A stretch of DNA of 64,000 bases from JADLHS01 sp020848635 (GTDB lineage: Bacteria > Verrucomicrobiota > Verrucomicrobiia > Limisphaerales > JADLHS01), in the NCBI GenBank assembly GCA_037044975.1, contig JBAOIL010000015.1, forward strand, positions 248,001 to 312,000. Direction: 5' to 3'. The notes below the pieces were generated by a model. It had not been told where the DNA came from. It was given only the letters and a program-made list of their open reading frames with translations, and searched no databases. The position numbers and the translations under genes were made by a program. Below are positions 39,390 through 48,916 of the stretch, one piece after another (position 1 is the first letter of the stretch; the number at the start of each line of letters is the position of its first letter).

Positions 39390-40304
39390 ATGAAACAAAA
39401 CCTAAAATATAGCTTGGTGCCGCTGATGGCGGCAATCTGCGGCGGGGGAGCGATGGCTCAGTCAATTGGTGACGCCAATTGGCAGGACAAGGCGATTTCG
39501 CCGGTGACCAGCCCGATTTATTTTGAAGACCCGCGCATCACCACCGAGGTGCGGCCCATTTTCATCAATCAGTGGATGCCCGAAACGTACCATTATTACA
39601 ACGATGGCGGGGTGGGCGTGCCGCTGGGCGGTTCGGTGCGGGTGTATGCGGTGCAGTTGCGCTATGCCCTGACGGAGCGGCTCGGCCTCATCGCAACCAA
39701 GGACGGATATATCGAGTTTCTCCCCGATCACACATTGTCCGACGGTTACGGCTGGGCGAACCTGACGGCGGGTTTGAAATACGCCTTGGTGGACGATCGC
39801 GAGAACGAGTTGATTGTGACGCCCGGGTTGACGATTGAAGTGCCGATTGGCAGCTACGACGTCTCGCAGGGCCGCGGCGCGGGCTTGTGGAACGCGTTCG
39901 TCTCCGCGGAAAAGGGCTGGGGCAATTTGCACCTGACCGGCAACCTCGGGTTTCTCATCCCGAACGACTTCGACAAACAGACCGCCCAGGCGCACTACAG
40001 TCTGCAACTGGACTATTACGTCTGCCAGTACTTCATCCCGTTCTTCGCGGTCAACGGCGTAACGGTTCTGAGCGAAGGGGATAACCTGCTGCTTGGGTCG
40101 GTGCCCTTGAATGCCGAGATGTACGACCTGATCGACTTCGGCAGCACCCAGGCGCGCGGGCGAACGCAGCTCACCGTGGGCGGCGGCGCGCGTTCCAAGC
40201 TGACGCAAAAGCTGGACCTCGGCGTGGCCTATGAAGTGGGCGTGACCGACGCCATCGGCATCCTGGACAGCCGGGTAACCGTGGATTTGATCTGGCGTTT
40301 CTAA
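39390..40304 (+). CDS. Outer-membrane beta-barrel-like protein inside the cco cluster
   Basis: 304 residues with a signal peptide (MKQNLKYSLVPLMAAICGGGAMAQ). The mature part alternates short hydrophobic strands (VYAVQLRYALTERLGLIAT, AHYSLQLDYYVCQYFIPFFAVNG) and ends in Phe (VDLIWRF), both typical of outer-membrane barrels. No named family is recognised. It stands between ccoI and ccoS in the same direction (52 bases after ccoI, 121 before ccoS), which suggests a role linked to the oxidase, such as metal or substrate passage, or a chance insertion. Confidence 0.7.
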   Translation: MKQNLKYSLVPLMAAICGGGAMAQSIGDANWQDKAISPVTSPIYFEDPRITTEVRPIFINQWMPETYHYYNDGGVGVPLGGSVRVYAVQLRYALTERLGLIATKDGYIEFLPDHTLSDGYGWANLTAGLKYALVDDRENELIVTPGLTIEVPIGSYDVSQGRGAGLWNAFVSAEKGWGNLHLTGNLGFLIPNDFDKQTAQAHYSLQLDYYVCQYFIPFFAVNGVTVLSEGDNLLLGSVPLNAEMYDLIDFGSTQARGRTQLTVGGGARSKLTQKLDLGVAYEVGVTDAIGILDSRVTVDLIWRF

Positions 40305-40425
40305 GCGGGATGCCTTAGAAACCGACGATGGTTTTTCTCCAGGCAAACAACCGTCGGGCGCTGTGGATGGCGCCGTTCGCGGTCCCGCCGGGCGGGAACG
40401 TGCTTCGGGTCGAGGACAGGGAGTT

Positions 40426-40626
40426 ATGATTGTGATTTTCCTGCTCATCCCGCTGAGCATCGTGATTGCGGCGGGCTTTTTGGCCGCGTTCATCTGGGCG
40501 GTGCGTACGGGGCAGTATGAGGACACTTGCACGCCCGCGATGCGCCTGCTGCTGGATGAGGCCAAACTCAAGAATCCGGAAACCGGTGAAGCGAATTTAC
40601 TAAAACCAAAATCGAAATTGAAATGA
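40426..40626 (+). CDS. ccoS: cbb3 oxidase assembly protein CcoS
   Basis: 66 residues from the ATG at 40426, preceded by a GA-rich ribosome site (GGACAGGGAG). One transmembrane helix (VIFLLIPLSIVIAAGFLAAFIW) is followed by the CcoS signature WAVRTGQYEDTCTPAMRLLLDE. CcoS is needed for cofactor insertion into cbb3 oxidase. Its stop overlaps the start of ccoNO (ATGA). Confidence 0.9.
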   Translation: MIVIFLLIPLSIVIAAGFLAAFIWAVRTGQYEDTCTPAMRLLLDEAKLKNPETGEANLLKPKSKLK

Positions 40627-42771
40627 ATATAGAAACCTTCAAATACGACAACCGCATTGTGCGCGCGTTCGCGATCGCCACCGTGATCTGGGGGCTCGTG
40701 GGCTTCAGCGCCGGGTTGCTGATCGCCTGCCAGTTATTTTTCCCGGACCTGAACCTGAACCTCCAGTTCACCTCGTTTGGGCGGTTGCGGCCGCTGCATA
40801 CCAATGCCGTCATCTTCGCCTTCGTGGGTAACGGGATGTTCATGGGAATCTATTACTCGCTGCAACGGCTTTGCAAAGCCCGAATGTTCAGTGATTTGTT
40901 GAGTTGGGTGAATTTCTGGGGCTGGCAGGCAATCATCGTGGGTGCGGCGATCACTCTGCCGCTGGGGCTCACAACGAGCAAGGAGTATGCGGAACTCGAG
41001 TGGCCGATTGACATCGCGATTGCGCTCATTTGGGTGGTGTTCACGGTCAATTTGCTCGGGACGATCATCAAGCGCCGCGAAAAGCACATTTACGTGGCCA
41101 TCTGGTTTTACATCGCGACCGCCATCACAGTGGCATTGTTGCACATCGTCAACTCACTGGAAGTACCGGCGAGCGCGTTCAAAAGCTACTCGATTTATGC
41201 CGGGGTGCAGGACGCCCTGGTGCAGTGGTGGTACGGTCATAACGCGGTGGCGTTCTTCCTCACCACGCCCTATCTCGGCCTGATGTATTACTTCCTGCCC
41301 AAAGCGGCGGATCGCCCGGTGTTTAGCTACCGGCTTTCCATCATCCACTTTTGGGCGCTCATCTTCATCTATATCTGGGCCGGCCCGCATCACCTGCTCT
41401 ACACGGCGCTACCGGACTGGGCCCAATCGCTCGGCATGGTGTTTTCGTTGATGCTGATCGCACCGAGTTGGGGCGGCATGTTGAACGGCTTGCTCACCCT
41501 GCGCGGCGCGTGGGACAAGGTGCGGGAACAGCCCATGTTGAAATTCATGGTGGTGGCCGTGACGGCGTACGGCATGTCCACGCTTGAAGGCCCGATGCTC
41601 GCGATCAAATCGGTGAACTCGCTGTCGCATTACACAGATTGGACGATTGCGCACGTTCACACCGGCGCCTTGGGGTGGAATGGCTTTCTCACGTTCTCGA
41701 TGCTCTACTGGCTGTTCCCCCGCTTGTGGAACACCCGGCTGCATTCCGTCAAACTCGCCAACTGGCATTTTTGGATCGCGCTGCTGGGGATGGTCTTCTA
41801 CGTCGTGCCGATGTATGCAAGCGGCATCGCCCAAGGGCTGATGTGGAAACAGTTCACGAAAGAAGGCTTCCTGCAGTATCCGAACTTCCTCGAAACCGTC
41901 TTGCAGATCGTGCCGCTTTACAAGTTGCGCGCCATCGGCGGGACGCTCTACATCACCGGGGCGGTGATGATGGCTTACAACCTTTGGCGCACCGCCAAGG
42001 CGGGCAAATTTGAACCGGACACGGAAGCCCAGGCAGCGGCCATTGCCAAGGCACCGGACGCCCACGACGACCATCCGTACAAACATCGCTGGCTTGAGGC
42101 AAAGCCCCTCACGCTCACCGTGTTGGCCTTGATCGCCGTGTTGATTGGGGGGCTGATCGAGATTGTCCCCCTGTTTCTCATTAAGAGCAATGTTCCGACG
42201 ATCACCAGCGTCAAGCCCTACACCCCACTGGAAATGATGGGGCGCGACATCTACATCCGCGAGGGTTGCGTGGGCTGCCATTCGCAGATGATTCGCCCGT
42301 TCCGCAGCGAGACCGAGCGCTACGGTGATTACTCCAAGGCGGGGGAATTCGTTTATGACCATCCGTTTCTCTGGGGTTCCAAGCGCACCGGGCCGGACTT
42401 GCACCGCGAAGGCGGCAAATACCCTGATGCCTGGCACTACAATCACATGGACGACCCGCGCACTGTTTCCCCGGGCTCGATCATGCCGCGCTATTCGTGG
42501 TTGTTGACCCAGAAGATTGATACCAACGCGGTGCCCCCCCGGATCGCTGCGCTCCGCAAAGTCGGGCGTGCCCTATCCCGTCGGTTACGAGAACGGCGAC
42601 GCGCTAAAAGATCTGGCAAAGCAGGCTGCCACCATCGTAATCGGCCTGAAGGTCGGCTCGGTGGAATCACAACCCGACCGCGAAATCATCGCCCTGATCG
42701 CGTTCTTGCAACGGCTCGGCAAAGATATCAAGGCCGAACCCGCGGCCCCGCTGGCAACTGCAATCAAGTAA
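40623..42771 (+). CDS. ccoNO: Fused cbb3 cytochrome oxidase subunits I and II (one frameshift)
   Basis: About 715 residues combining CcoN and CcoO. The CcoN part has the His ligands of low-spin heme b, CuB and high-spin heme: LHTNAVIFAFVGN, WYGHNAVAFFL, GPHHLLYTALPDW and IAHVHTGALGWNG. The CcoO part, after about residue 520, has one membrane helix and the heme c site GCVGCHSQMIRP. One extra G at 42564-42566 shifts the frame; removed, the end reads KVGVPYPVGYENGDALKDLAKQAA. Fused ccoNO is known in several phyla. It is the catalytic core of a high-affinity terminal oxidase. Confidence 0.93.
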
Positions 42772-42784
42772 CACGTCAAAACGT

Positions 42785-42982
42785 ATGATCAAAAACGTCC
42801 TTAGTGATATTGGCGGCGTCGGTCTTTACGGCGTCATTTCCATCAGCCTGTTCTTCGCGGTGTTCATCGGCATGCTCCTCTGGGTCCTGGGGATGAAGAA
42901 ATCCTTTGCCCAAAGCATGAGCATTTTGCCCTTGCACGACGGCGAGAAAAAATCCGACCGGAAAGGACCTTCAAATGAATAA
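42785..42982 (+). CDS. ccoQ: CcoQ-like small membrane protein
   Basis: 65 residues with one transmembrane helix (GVISISLFFAVFIGMLLWVLG) and a short charged tail. Size, single helix and position between ccoO and ccoP match CcoQ/FixQ, which stabilises the oxidase. Sequence conservation in this family is low, so the name rests mainly on context. It starts 13 bases after ccoNO and overlaps the start of ccoP by 8 bases. Confidence 0.8.
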   Translation: MIKNVLSDIGGVGLYGVISISLFFAVFIGMLLWVLGMKKSFAQSMSILPLHDGEKKSDRKGPSNE

Positions 42983-43565
42983 CAGCAATCCCGACAACGC
43001 AAAACTCCTCGAGCACGAGGCCGACGGCATTAAAGAACTCGACAACCTGCTCCCGCGGTGGTGGGTGTGGTTGTTCAACCTCTCGATCATATTCGGGGTG
43101 ATTTACATGATCTATTACCACGTCGCCAGCGCGGGCGATTTGCAAGCCGCCGAGTACACGAAGGAGTGGCAACGCGGTGAGGAAATCAAGAGCGCGTCCA
43201 TCGCGAAGTTCGAGTCCGGCATCGCCACACTCACGCCGTCCACCGACCAGGCCGTGTTGGGGGATGGCCAGCGTTTGTTTGTGACTTACTGCGCGCCCTG
43301 CCATCGTCCGGATGCGGGCGGATTGGTCGGCCCGAATCTTTGTGACAATTACTGGATTCACGGCTCAAACTATGTGGACAACGTGAAAATCATCATCAAC
43401 GGCGTGCCGGCGAAGGGAATGTTGACCTGGCGCGGGGTATTGAATCCGGACCAGATCAAGGCCGTGGGCAGCTACATATACACATTACGCGGTTCAAATC
43501 CGAAAAATCCCAAGCCGGCGGAGAACACAGTGACGGCGCCGACCGGACCAAGTCAGTTTGAATGA
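42975..43565 (+). CDS. ccoP: cbb3 oxidase cytochrome c subunit CcoP with a single heme site
   Basis: 196 residues. The N-terminal domain is CcoP-like (HEADGIKELDNLLPRWWVWLFNLSIIFGV, one transmembrane helix). Only one CxxCH occurs, YCAPCH, where most CcoP have two; the length (about 196 against roughly 290) agrees with a shorter monoheme form. It receives electrons from soluble cytochrome c and passes them to CcoO. A hairpin lies 59 bases after its stop, before ccoG. Confidence 0.9.
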   Translation: MNNSNPDNAKLLEHEADGIKELDNLLPRWWVWLFNLSIIFGVIYMIYYHVASAGDLQAAEYTKEWQRGEEIKSASIAKFESGIATLTPSTDQAVLGDGQRLFVTYCAPCHRPDAGGLVGPNLCDNYWIHGSNYVDNVKIIINGVPAKGMLTWRGVLNPDQIKAVGSYIYTLRGSNPKNPKPAENTVTAPTGPSQFE

Positions 43566-43623
43566 AAGCCCCCAATTCTAAGCACCTCACCGCAGAAAAC
43601 ACCCAATCAGCAAGCTCCAATTC

Positions 43624-43655
43624 GACAGGGCGCGGCACTTGGTGCGCGCCCTGTC
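43624..43655 (+). terminator. Strong hairpin between ccoP and ccoG
   Basis: A perfect 11-bp stem (43624-43634 with 43645-43655) around a 10-base loop. It is followed by CGCGTTTTCG with a weak T-run, so it may be an attenuating terminator or an mRNA-processing stem that separates the structural genes from the assembly genes. Confidence 0.55.
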
Positions 43656-43725
43656 CGCGTTTTCGTGTCGGACCTGAAGCCTCCGGCTTGGGCCTTTGGC
43701 TGTCGTTGGCTGCAGCCTCATTTTA

Positions 43726-45204
43726 ATGACCTCCAAACCGCCCCAAGAGAAGCTCGACGCCCCCGATCCTTTTCAAGCCTCGCAAAAAGCGGACCTGCAT
43801 GATTTCCGCGATCACCTGACGACCGCCGACCAATTCGGTCGTCGCCAATGGGTTTATGCCAAGGCGCCGCACGGAAAATGGACGCAACGCCGCACCTGGT
43901 TGAGCTGGCTGCTTATCGGCATCATGTTTACCGGGCCGTTCATTCGCATCAACGGCAACCCGCTGCTCATGATGAATATCGTTGAGCGCCGCTTCTCCAT
44001 CCTCGGTCAGCTCTTCTGGCCGCAGGACATGATCATCTTCGCGGTGGCAATGCTCATTTTCATCACGGGCATCATTATCTTCACGACGGCGTTTGGCCGG
44101 CTTTGGTGCGGGTGGACGTGTCCGCAGACGGTGATGATGGAAATGGTCTTTCGCAAACTGGAATACTGGATCGAAGGCGATGCCCTGGCGCAACGCCAGC
44201 TTGCCGCCGCCCCGTGGACGGCCAGAAAGTTTGGGATGAAAGCCCTCAAGCTTGGCATCTTTTTTGTGCTGTCCTTCATCATCGGCAACACACTGCTCGC
44301 CTACATCATCGGCAGCGACGCCCTCCTCCCCATCATCACGGACGACCCGCGCCAGCACGTCACCGGCTTGACGTTCATGATTTTGTTCACGTTATTGTTC
44401 TTCGCCATTTTCGCGCGCTTTCGCGAGCAGGCCTGCACGTATATCTGTCCGTATGGGCGGCTACAATCCGCGATGCTCGACGAGAATACCATGATCGTGG
44501 CCTACGACCACAAGCGTGGCGAGCAGCGCGGCAAGTTGCAACGGAACGAACCGCTCGTGCGCCGGATCGCCGGCGGCCACGGCGATTGTATTGATTGTCA
44601 CCAGTGCGTGGCGGTTTGTCCGACCGGCATCGATATCCGCGACGGCGTGCAGATGGAATGCGTGCATTGCACCGCCTGTATTGATGCGTGCGACACGGTC
44701 ATGGACAAGGTGGGGTCGCCCCGCGGATTGATCCGGTATGCCTCGCTGAACAGCGTGGAAAAGGGTGAACCATTCCGCATCACGCCCCGCATGAAACTTT
44801 ACGCGGTGGTCTTGACCGGTTTAATTGCCCTGTTCCTCGCCCTGGTGTTCACGCGCTCCGCCGTGGAGGCAATGTTCCTTCGCGCCCCCGGATCGCTGTT
44901 CATGGCGACCGCAGACGGTAAGATCGAAAATCTTTACACCCTCAAGCTCGTGAACAAAACGATGCGCGATCTGCCGGTGGAATTAAAATTGGAAGGCCCC
45001 GTCGGACAGTTGGAGGTCATGGGCAACAAGAATCTCGTCGTGCCCGCCGGCAAACTCGCGGAAACCTCGGTGCTGATTCAATTAACTCCGGCAACACTGA
45101 CCGGCGCCACCACAAAACTCAGGGTCGGGGTATATTCCAACGGCAAACTGATGCAAACCGTGAAGACGGTTTTCGTCGGGCCGCGAAAGGAAACCCAGCC
45201 ATGA
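43726..45204 (+). CDS. ccoG: cbb3 oxidase accessory protein with 4Fe-4S clusters
   Basis: 492 residues from the ATG at 43726. Several membrane helices (LLIGIMFTGPFI, MIIFAVAMLIFITGIIIF) and a ferredoxin-like region with two Cys clusters (GDCIDCHQCVAVCPTGIDIRDG and ECVHCTACIDACD) define CcoG/FixG/RdxA. WCGWTCPQTVMME is a further family signature. It is thought to reduce copper for delivery to CuB. Its stop overlaps the start of ccoH by 4 bases, implying coupled translation. Confidence 0.93.
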   Translation: MTSKPPQEKLDAPDPFQASQKADLHDFRDHLTTADQFGRRQWVYAKAPHGKWTQRRTWLSWLLIGIMFTGPFIRINGNPLLMMNIVERRFSILGQLFWPQDMIIFAVAMLIFITGIIIFTTAFGRLWCGWTCPQTVMMEMVFRKLEYWIEGDALAQRQLAAAPWTARKFGMKALKLGIFFVLSFIIGNTLLAYIIGSDALLPIITDDPRQHVTGLTFMILFTLLFFAIFARFREQACTYICPYGRLQSAMLDENTMIVAYDHKRGEQRGKLQRNEPLVRRIAGGHGDCIDCHQCVAVCPTGIDIRDGVQMECVHCTACIDACDTVMDKVGSPRGLIRYASLNSVEKGEPFRITPRMKLYAVVLTGLIALFLALVFTRSAVEAMFLRAPGSLFMATADGKIENLYTLKLVNKTMRDLPVELKLEGPVGQLEVMGNKNLVVPAGKLAETSVLIQLTPATLTGATTKLRVGVYSNGKLMQTVKTVFVGPRKETQP

Positions 45205-45665
45205 GCCACAAGCCGGCGCGCAATCCTTGGCCGATCGCCATCACCGCGTTTTTCGTCACCGCCATCCTCTTTTTTATCGCCTTTATCGGCTTTGCGATGC
45301 GGCAACGGGAGGATTTGGTTTCGACGGATTACTACGAGCGCGAAATTCGCTATCAGAGCCAGCTTGATTCGATGAATCGTTCCCAGTCTCTGGCGGCCCA
45401 AGCCGTTGTAACCTTCGAGCCGGCCCAGCGGGCAATCGTGATCACGCTGCCCGCCGCTCAAACGCGCGGAGCGACCGGTAGCATTCAACTGTATCGTCCT
45501 TCCGACGCGCGACTTGACCGGAATGTCGCGCTGGCGCTCAACGCAGAAGGAATTCAACGGCTCGACGCCCGCGAATTGCCCGATGGCTTGTGGAAGGTTC
45601 GGGTGAAGTGGAGTGCCGCCGGGCAGGACTACTTTGTGGATCAACCGGTGATCTTGGCGCTCTAA
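45201..45665 (+). CDS. ccoH: FixH/CcoH-family cbb3 assembly protein
   Basis: 154 residues. An N-terminal membrane helix (PIAITAFFVTAILFFIAFIGFAM) is followed by the FixH signature VSTDYYEREIRYQSQLDSMNR. The rest is a periplasmic beta-rich domain (WKVRVKWSAAGQDYFVDQPVIL). It helps assemble cbb3 oxidase; start overlaps the ccoG stop (ATGA). Confidence 0.9.
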   Translation: MSHKPARNPWPIAITAFFVTAILFFIAFIGFAMRQREDLVSTDYYEREIRYQSQLDSMNRSQSLAAQAVVTFEPAQRAIVITLPAAQTRGATGSIQLYRPSDARLDRNVALALNAEGIQRLDARELPDGLWKVRVKWSAAGQDYFVDQPVILAL

Positions 45666-45672
45666 TATTGCA

Positions 45673-46362
45673 ATGCAGGCTTGGACGGCATTCTTGTTGG
45701 GCTTTGTGGGCAGCGCGCATTGCGCCGGGATGTGCGGACCGCTGGCTTTGGCCCTGCCGAAAGGCGGCGGCAATCGGGCCACGTTCGTTGCCGGGCGCTT
45801 GCTGTACAACTTCGGCCGCATCGTTACCTACGCCCTGATGGGGGCGCTGTTCGGCTCGCTCGGACACGGATTTGCACTGGCCGGATTGCAGCGCTGGGTT
45901 TCGCTTCTGCTCGGAGCCGCGATTCTGATCGGCTTGGTTGCCTCACCGCGCTTGGCCAATACGATCCCGGTCGCCCGCGCCGTCAACTGGCTAAAAGCTT
46001 CGCTGGCCACACTGCTGCAACGCCGAGCGCTCCCGGCGCTCTTTGGTATCGGCGTGCTCAATGGACTTTTGCCTTGCGGCCTGGTCTATGTGGCTTGCGC
46101 CGCCGCAACGGCGACCGGAGACGTTCTCCTTGGGGTTCGATACATGATTGCCTTCGGCTTGGGCACCCTGCCGATGATGCTGGCGATCGCGCTGGCTGGC
46201 CAAAAATTGCAGTTTGCGTTGCGCTTCAAGTTGCAACGACTCATTCCGGTCAGCCTCGCCATCGTCGGCGCGCTGCTGGTCCTGCGGGGACTGGCGCTGG
46301 ACATCCCGTACCTCAGCCCAAAACTTCCGGCCCAGCCTGGGGCGACCAGCAGTTGTCATTAG
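45673..46362 (+). CDS. Sulfite exporter TauE/SafE-family (UreH-like) membrane protein
   Basis: 229 residues, about six transmembrane segments. HCAGMCGPLALALP near residue 16 is the Cys motif of the TauE/SafE-UreH branch that accompanies cco genes, and ALFGIGVLNGLLPCGLVYVACAAA repeats the pattern in the second half. In other bacteria this gene follows ccoH and is linked to copper or nickel handling or cytochrome maturation; here a metal-related role is inferred from place. It starts 7 bases after ccoH. Confidence 0.85.
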   Translation: MQAWTAFLLGFVGSAHCAGMCGPLALALPKGGGNRATFVAGRLLYNFGRIVTYALMGALFGSLGHGFALAGLQRWVSLLLGAAILIGLVASPRLANTIPVARAVNWLKASLATLLQRRALPALFGIGVLNGLLPCGLVYVACAAATATGDVLLGVRYMIAFGLGTLPMMLAIALAGQKLQFALRFKLQRLIPVSLAIVGALLVLRGLALDIPYLSPKLPAQPGATSSCH

Positions 46363-46427
46363 ACAAACCCGCGCCGCCGGCTTGAATCCGGCCGATGGCA
46401 AAGGCATCTTCACTGGACGTTCCGGTT

Positions 46428-47216
46428 ATGAAGAACATCGACCCAACTTTCGTGGCGGTTGCCCTGCTGGGCATGATCGCGACGGCATTCGCAACGGATG
46501 CCGCCCCGCCAACGTTGCCGGCGGTGGAAACCGTGCTGGAACGCTTGACGGAACATTCCCAAATGGAAGAGGCGAACGAGCTTGAGTTCAAGCAGCGCTA
46601 CCAATTCACACGTTCCCGGGTCACCGAGGTTCGGAATTCCAAGGGCGAACTGAACAAGCGCGAGGTCAAGACCCAGGTGAACCGTCCGGCACTAACGCCT
46701 GAGCGAGCTGGGGCTGCCGCGGGAACCCAGACCAACCGCCACACCAAGCCGGGGCGCAAATCGGATTTTGTGGTGGATCGCGACTTCTTGCAACGGTTCG
46801 ATTTCACGCTTATTGGCCGCGAGCCAATCAATGGCCGGCCCGCGTTAATCCTAGATATCGTCCCGGCGAAGAAAAAGCCGCCGGAACACAATCTCAAGGA
46901 CCGAATCATCAACAAAATCGCGGGCCGGGTCTGGGTGGACGAGGCCGAATCGGTGCTCGTCCAGGCCGACTTCCACCTGACCGAGAAAGTGAACGTGATC
47001 GCCGGGTTGGTCGGCGCTATCGCAAGCTTTACCTTATCCTTCAATCGCGAACGCACCCCGGATGGGCTTTGGTTCACACCCCGGATGGAGTGGCATCTAG
47101 ATGGCCGGGAAGTCCTGGTCCGACGCACGGTGGATTCGCATGAGGAAATTACCGCGGTGCAATTGGCACGATTAAACCTTCGCTACCCCGTTGACGACCG
47201 CCACCGGGGCGAATAG
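46428..47216 (+). CDS. Secreted protein of unknown function
   Basis: 262 residues from the ATG at 46428 (MKNIDPTFVAVALLGMIATAFA), a signal peptide; an upstream in-frame ATG at 46395 would add 11 residues before it. The mature part is beta-rich: DFTLIGREPINGRPALILDIVPA, GRVWVDEAESVLVQADFHL, DGLWFTPRMEWHLDGREV. The pattern recalls LolA-like outer-membrane-lipoprotein-sorting folds, but the match is visual only. It is between the oxidase cluster and the IscA-type gene on the same strand, possibly the same transcript. Confidence 0.65.
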   Translation: MKNIDPTFVAVALLGMIATAFATDAAPPTLPAVETVLERLTEHSQMEEANELEFKQRYQFTRSRVTEVRNSKGELNKREVKTQVNRPALTPERAGAAAGTQTNRHTKPGRKSDFVVDRDFLQRFDFTLIGREPINGRPALILDIVPAKKKPPEHNLKDRIINKIAGRVWVDEAESVLVQADFHLTEKVNVIAGLVGAIASFTLSFNRERTPDGLWFTPRMEWHLDGREVLVRRTVDSHEEITAVQLARLNLRYPVDDRHRGE

Positions 47217-47233
47217 GTTGCTGTCCGTCAAAA

Positions 47234-47620
47234 ATGATCACGCCAACTGTCCAACAATCAGGAGTCGGTCCCAGCTTCCGGGTGGGGGATGAACGACTTA
47301 TCAAACTGACCGCAAACGCCGGAAAAAAAGTTGGCGCGCTGCTGACCAAGCAGGGCCGACCCGACGGCGTGTTGCGCGTTGCCGTCGTGGGCGGCGGGTG
47401 TTCCGGGCTGCAATACAAGATGGATTTGCAGGATCGTCCGGCAAACCGTGATTTTCTCGTCGAGTCCGCCGGCACGAGAGTGGTGGTGGATCCGAAGAGC
47501 GCCCTTTACGTGACTGGCAGCGAACTGGATTACGTGGAGGCGTTGAACGACGGCGGCTTCAAGGTGAAAAATCCCAACGCAGCGACCAGCTGTTCCTGCG
47601 GGGAGAGCTTCAGTGCGTGA
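47234..47620 (+). CDS. Iron-sulfur cluster carrier, IscA/ErpA family
   Basis: 128 residues. GGGCSGLQYKM supplies the first conserved Cys and SCSCGESF the C-terminal CxC, the three cysteines of A-type Fe-S carriers. KLTANAGKKVGALLTKQG is typical of the N-terminal helix. It delivers clusters to apoproteins in the cytoplasm. The TGA stop overlaps the GTG start of hscB (GTGA), so the two are translationally coupled. IscA, ErpA or SufA cannot be distinguished here. Confidence 0.92.
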   Translation: MITPTVQQSGVGPSFRVGDERLIKLTANAGKKVGALLTKQGRPDGVLRVAVVGGGCSGLQYKMDLQDRPANRDFLVESAGTRVVVDPKSALYVTGSELDYVEALNDGGFKVKNPNAATSCSCGESFSA

Positions 47621-48214
47621 TCACGGACCATTTCGCATTGCTCAACACTCCGCGCCGACCCTGGCTCGATCCTGAGTTGCTCAAACGCAATTTTTTCTCC
47701 CTTTCGGCGAAGCATCATCCCGATCGACTCCATCACACGGTTGCCGCGGAAAAATATGCGGCCGCCGAGCGCTCTGTCGCACTCAATGCCGCTTACCAAT
47801 GCCTGTGCGAGCCGCGCGCGCGCTTGCGCCATCTGCTGGAATTGGAACTGGGGGCGAAGCCTTCCGATCTCACGCAAGTGCCGGAAGACTTGATGGATTT
47901 GTTTTTCGCCATCGGCAAAGAACTTCGCGCCGTGGATGCCTTGCTCGTTGAGAAAAGCCAGGCCACCTCGCCGCTGCTGCAGGTTCGGTTGTTCGAGCGC
48001 GGACAGGCTGCCGTGGAAAAGCTCGCTCAATTGCAGCATACCGTCGTCGTCCCCCGGAACGCTTTGCTAGCGGAGCTCGAGCCACTGAATGCCGCATGGG
48101 AAACGGTCTGCAGCCCGGCCGCTGGCGCGGCTGCAGGAAATCTGGCGGCTGCTAAGCTTTTACGACCGCTGGCTGGCGCAGATTCAGGCGCGGGTGGTGA
48201 CACTTTCTTTTTGA
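47617..48214 (+). CDS. hscB: Fe-S assembly co-chaperone HscB (one frameshift)
   Basis: About 198 residues after removal of one extra C at 48114-48116. The J-domain is N-terminal, with HHPDRLHH carrying the HPD motif; CLCEPRARLRHLLELE follows, and the C-terminal domain ends RPLARLQEIWRLLSFYDRWLAQIQARV. HscB hands IscU to the Hsp70 HscA; no hscA or iscU is in view. The GTG start at 47617 overlaps the previous stop, and the next gene begins 3 bases downstream. Confidence 0.88.
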
Positions 48215-48217
48215 ATC

Positions 48218-48916
48218 ATGATACGTGGCTTGCTCTTCATCGGAATGCTAACCGCGCACATGGCACTCGCAGCGGAAGAGCTCATGGCCGACGGCTTTGA
48301 GCCGGATGCCGCTTGGAACGGGTGCTAGTTCGTTGAACGAAACGAACTGCGCCCAGTTGCTGCTCGGGGGATTTCAGTCCAATGCCACCGTCAAGGCGTT
48401 GATCTTTCATGCCGGGCGCGACGGATGAACTGTTTTTCTTTCGCCGGGTTCAGGCGACCCTGACCAACGTGAATGCCCTCCCTCTTCGATGCGCTGGTCG
48501 CGCTCACCAATCAGTCGCTGCTACGAGTGACGTTTCAGCCACCGTTTCTGCTGATCTATTCCGAGGAAGATGTGTTGACACTGGCGGTGACGATTCAGCA
48601 CCCCCGAACGATGGACAAACTGAAAGCGGGCAAGCCTATTCCGCACTTGTTGACTCTGGATCGGGATTGGAATCAGTTACTAGCCCTGATCAAGAAACCG
48701 ATCAACGCCACCCTGAGGCCGTATCGGGGGACCCGGGAGTCATGGCATTTCTATCGCCACACTTTCGCGGGCTGGAATCTGACGCCGTGGGAAACGCTGG
48801 CGGCGGCGGCGCAGGCCGGGAAAACTCAATTCACCGTGCGACGCGGGACGGTCATATTCGAGGTCGATCCGCGCATCGGCGCCATTCCGCACTTGGAAAA
48901 ATTCCCCGGGCGCTAA
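48218..48916 (+). CDS. Secreted protein of unknown function (three frameshifts)
   Basis: About 232 residues after removing three single-base gains (48320-48322, 48422-48424, 48476-48479). The signal peptide is MIRGLLFIGMLTAHMALA. The mature part reads EELMADGFEPDAAWNGASSLNET, then DELFFFRRVQATLTNVNASLFDALVALTNQ, and ends PRIGAIPHLEKFPGR. I do not recognise the family. It lies 3 bases after hscB, so it is probably co-transcribed. With the errors left in, only a 36-residue peptide would be made. Confidence 0.6.

Noticed and set aside
39462..40571. A 369-residue open frame on -
   Set aside because: Antisense to the barrel protein and CcoS; no recognisable domain.
42541..42600. Programmed frameshift in ccoNO
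   Set aside because: No slippery site with stimulatory structure is evident; the extra G in GGG is better explained as one of the many single-base gains.
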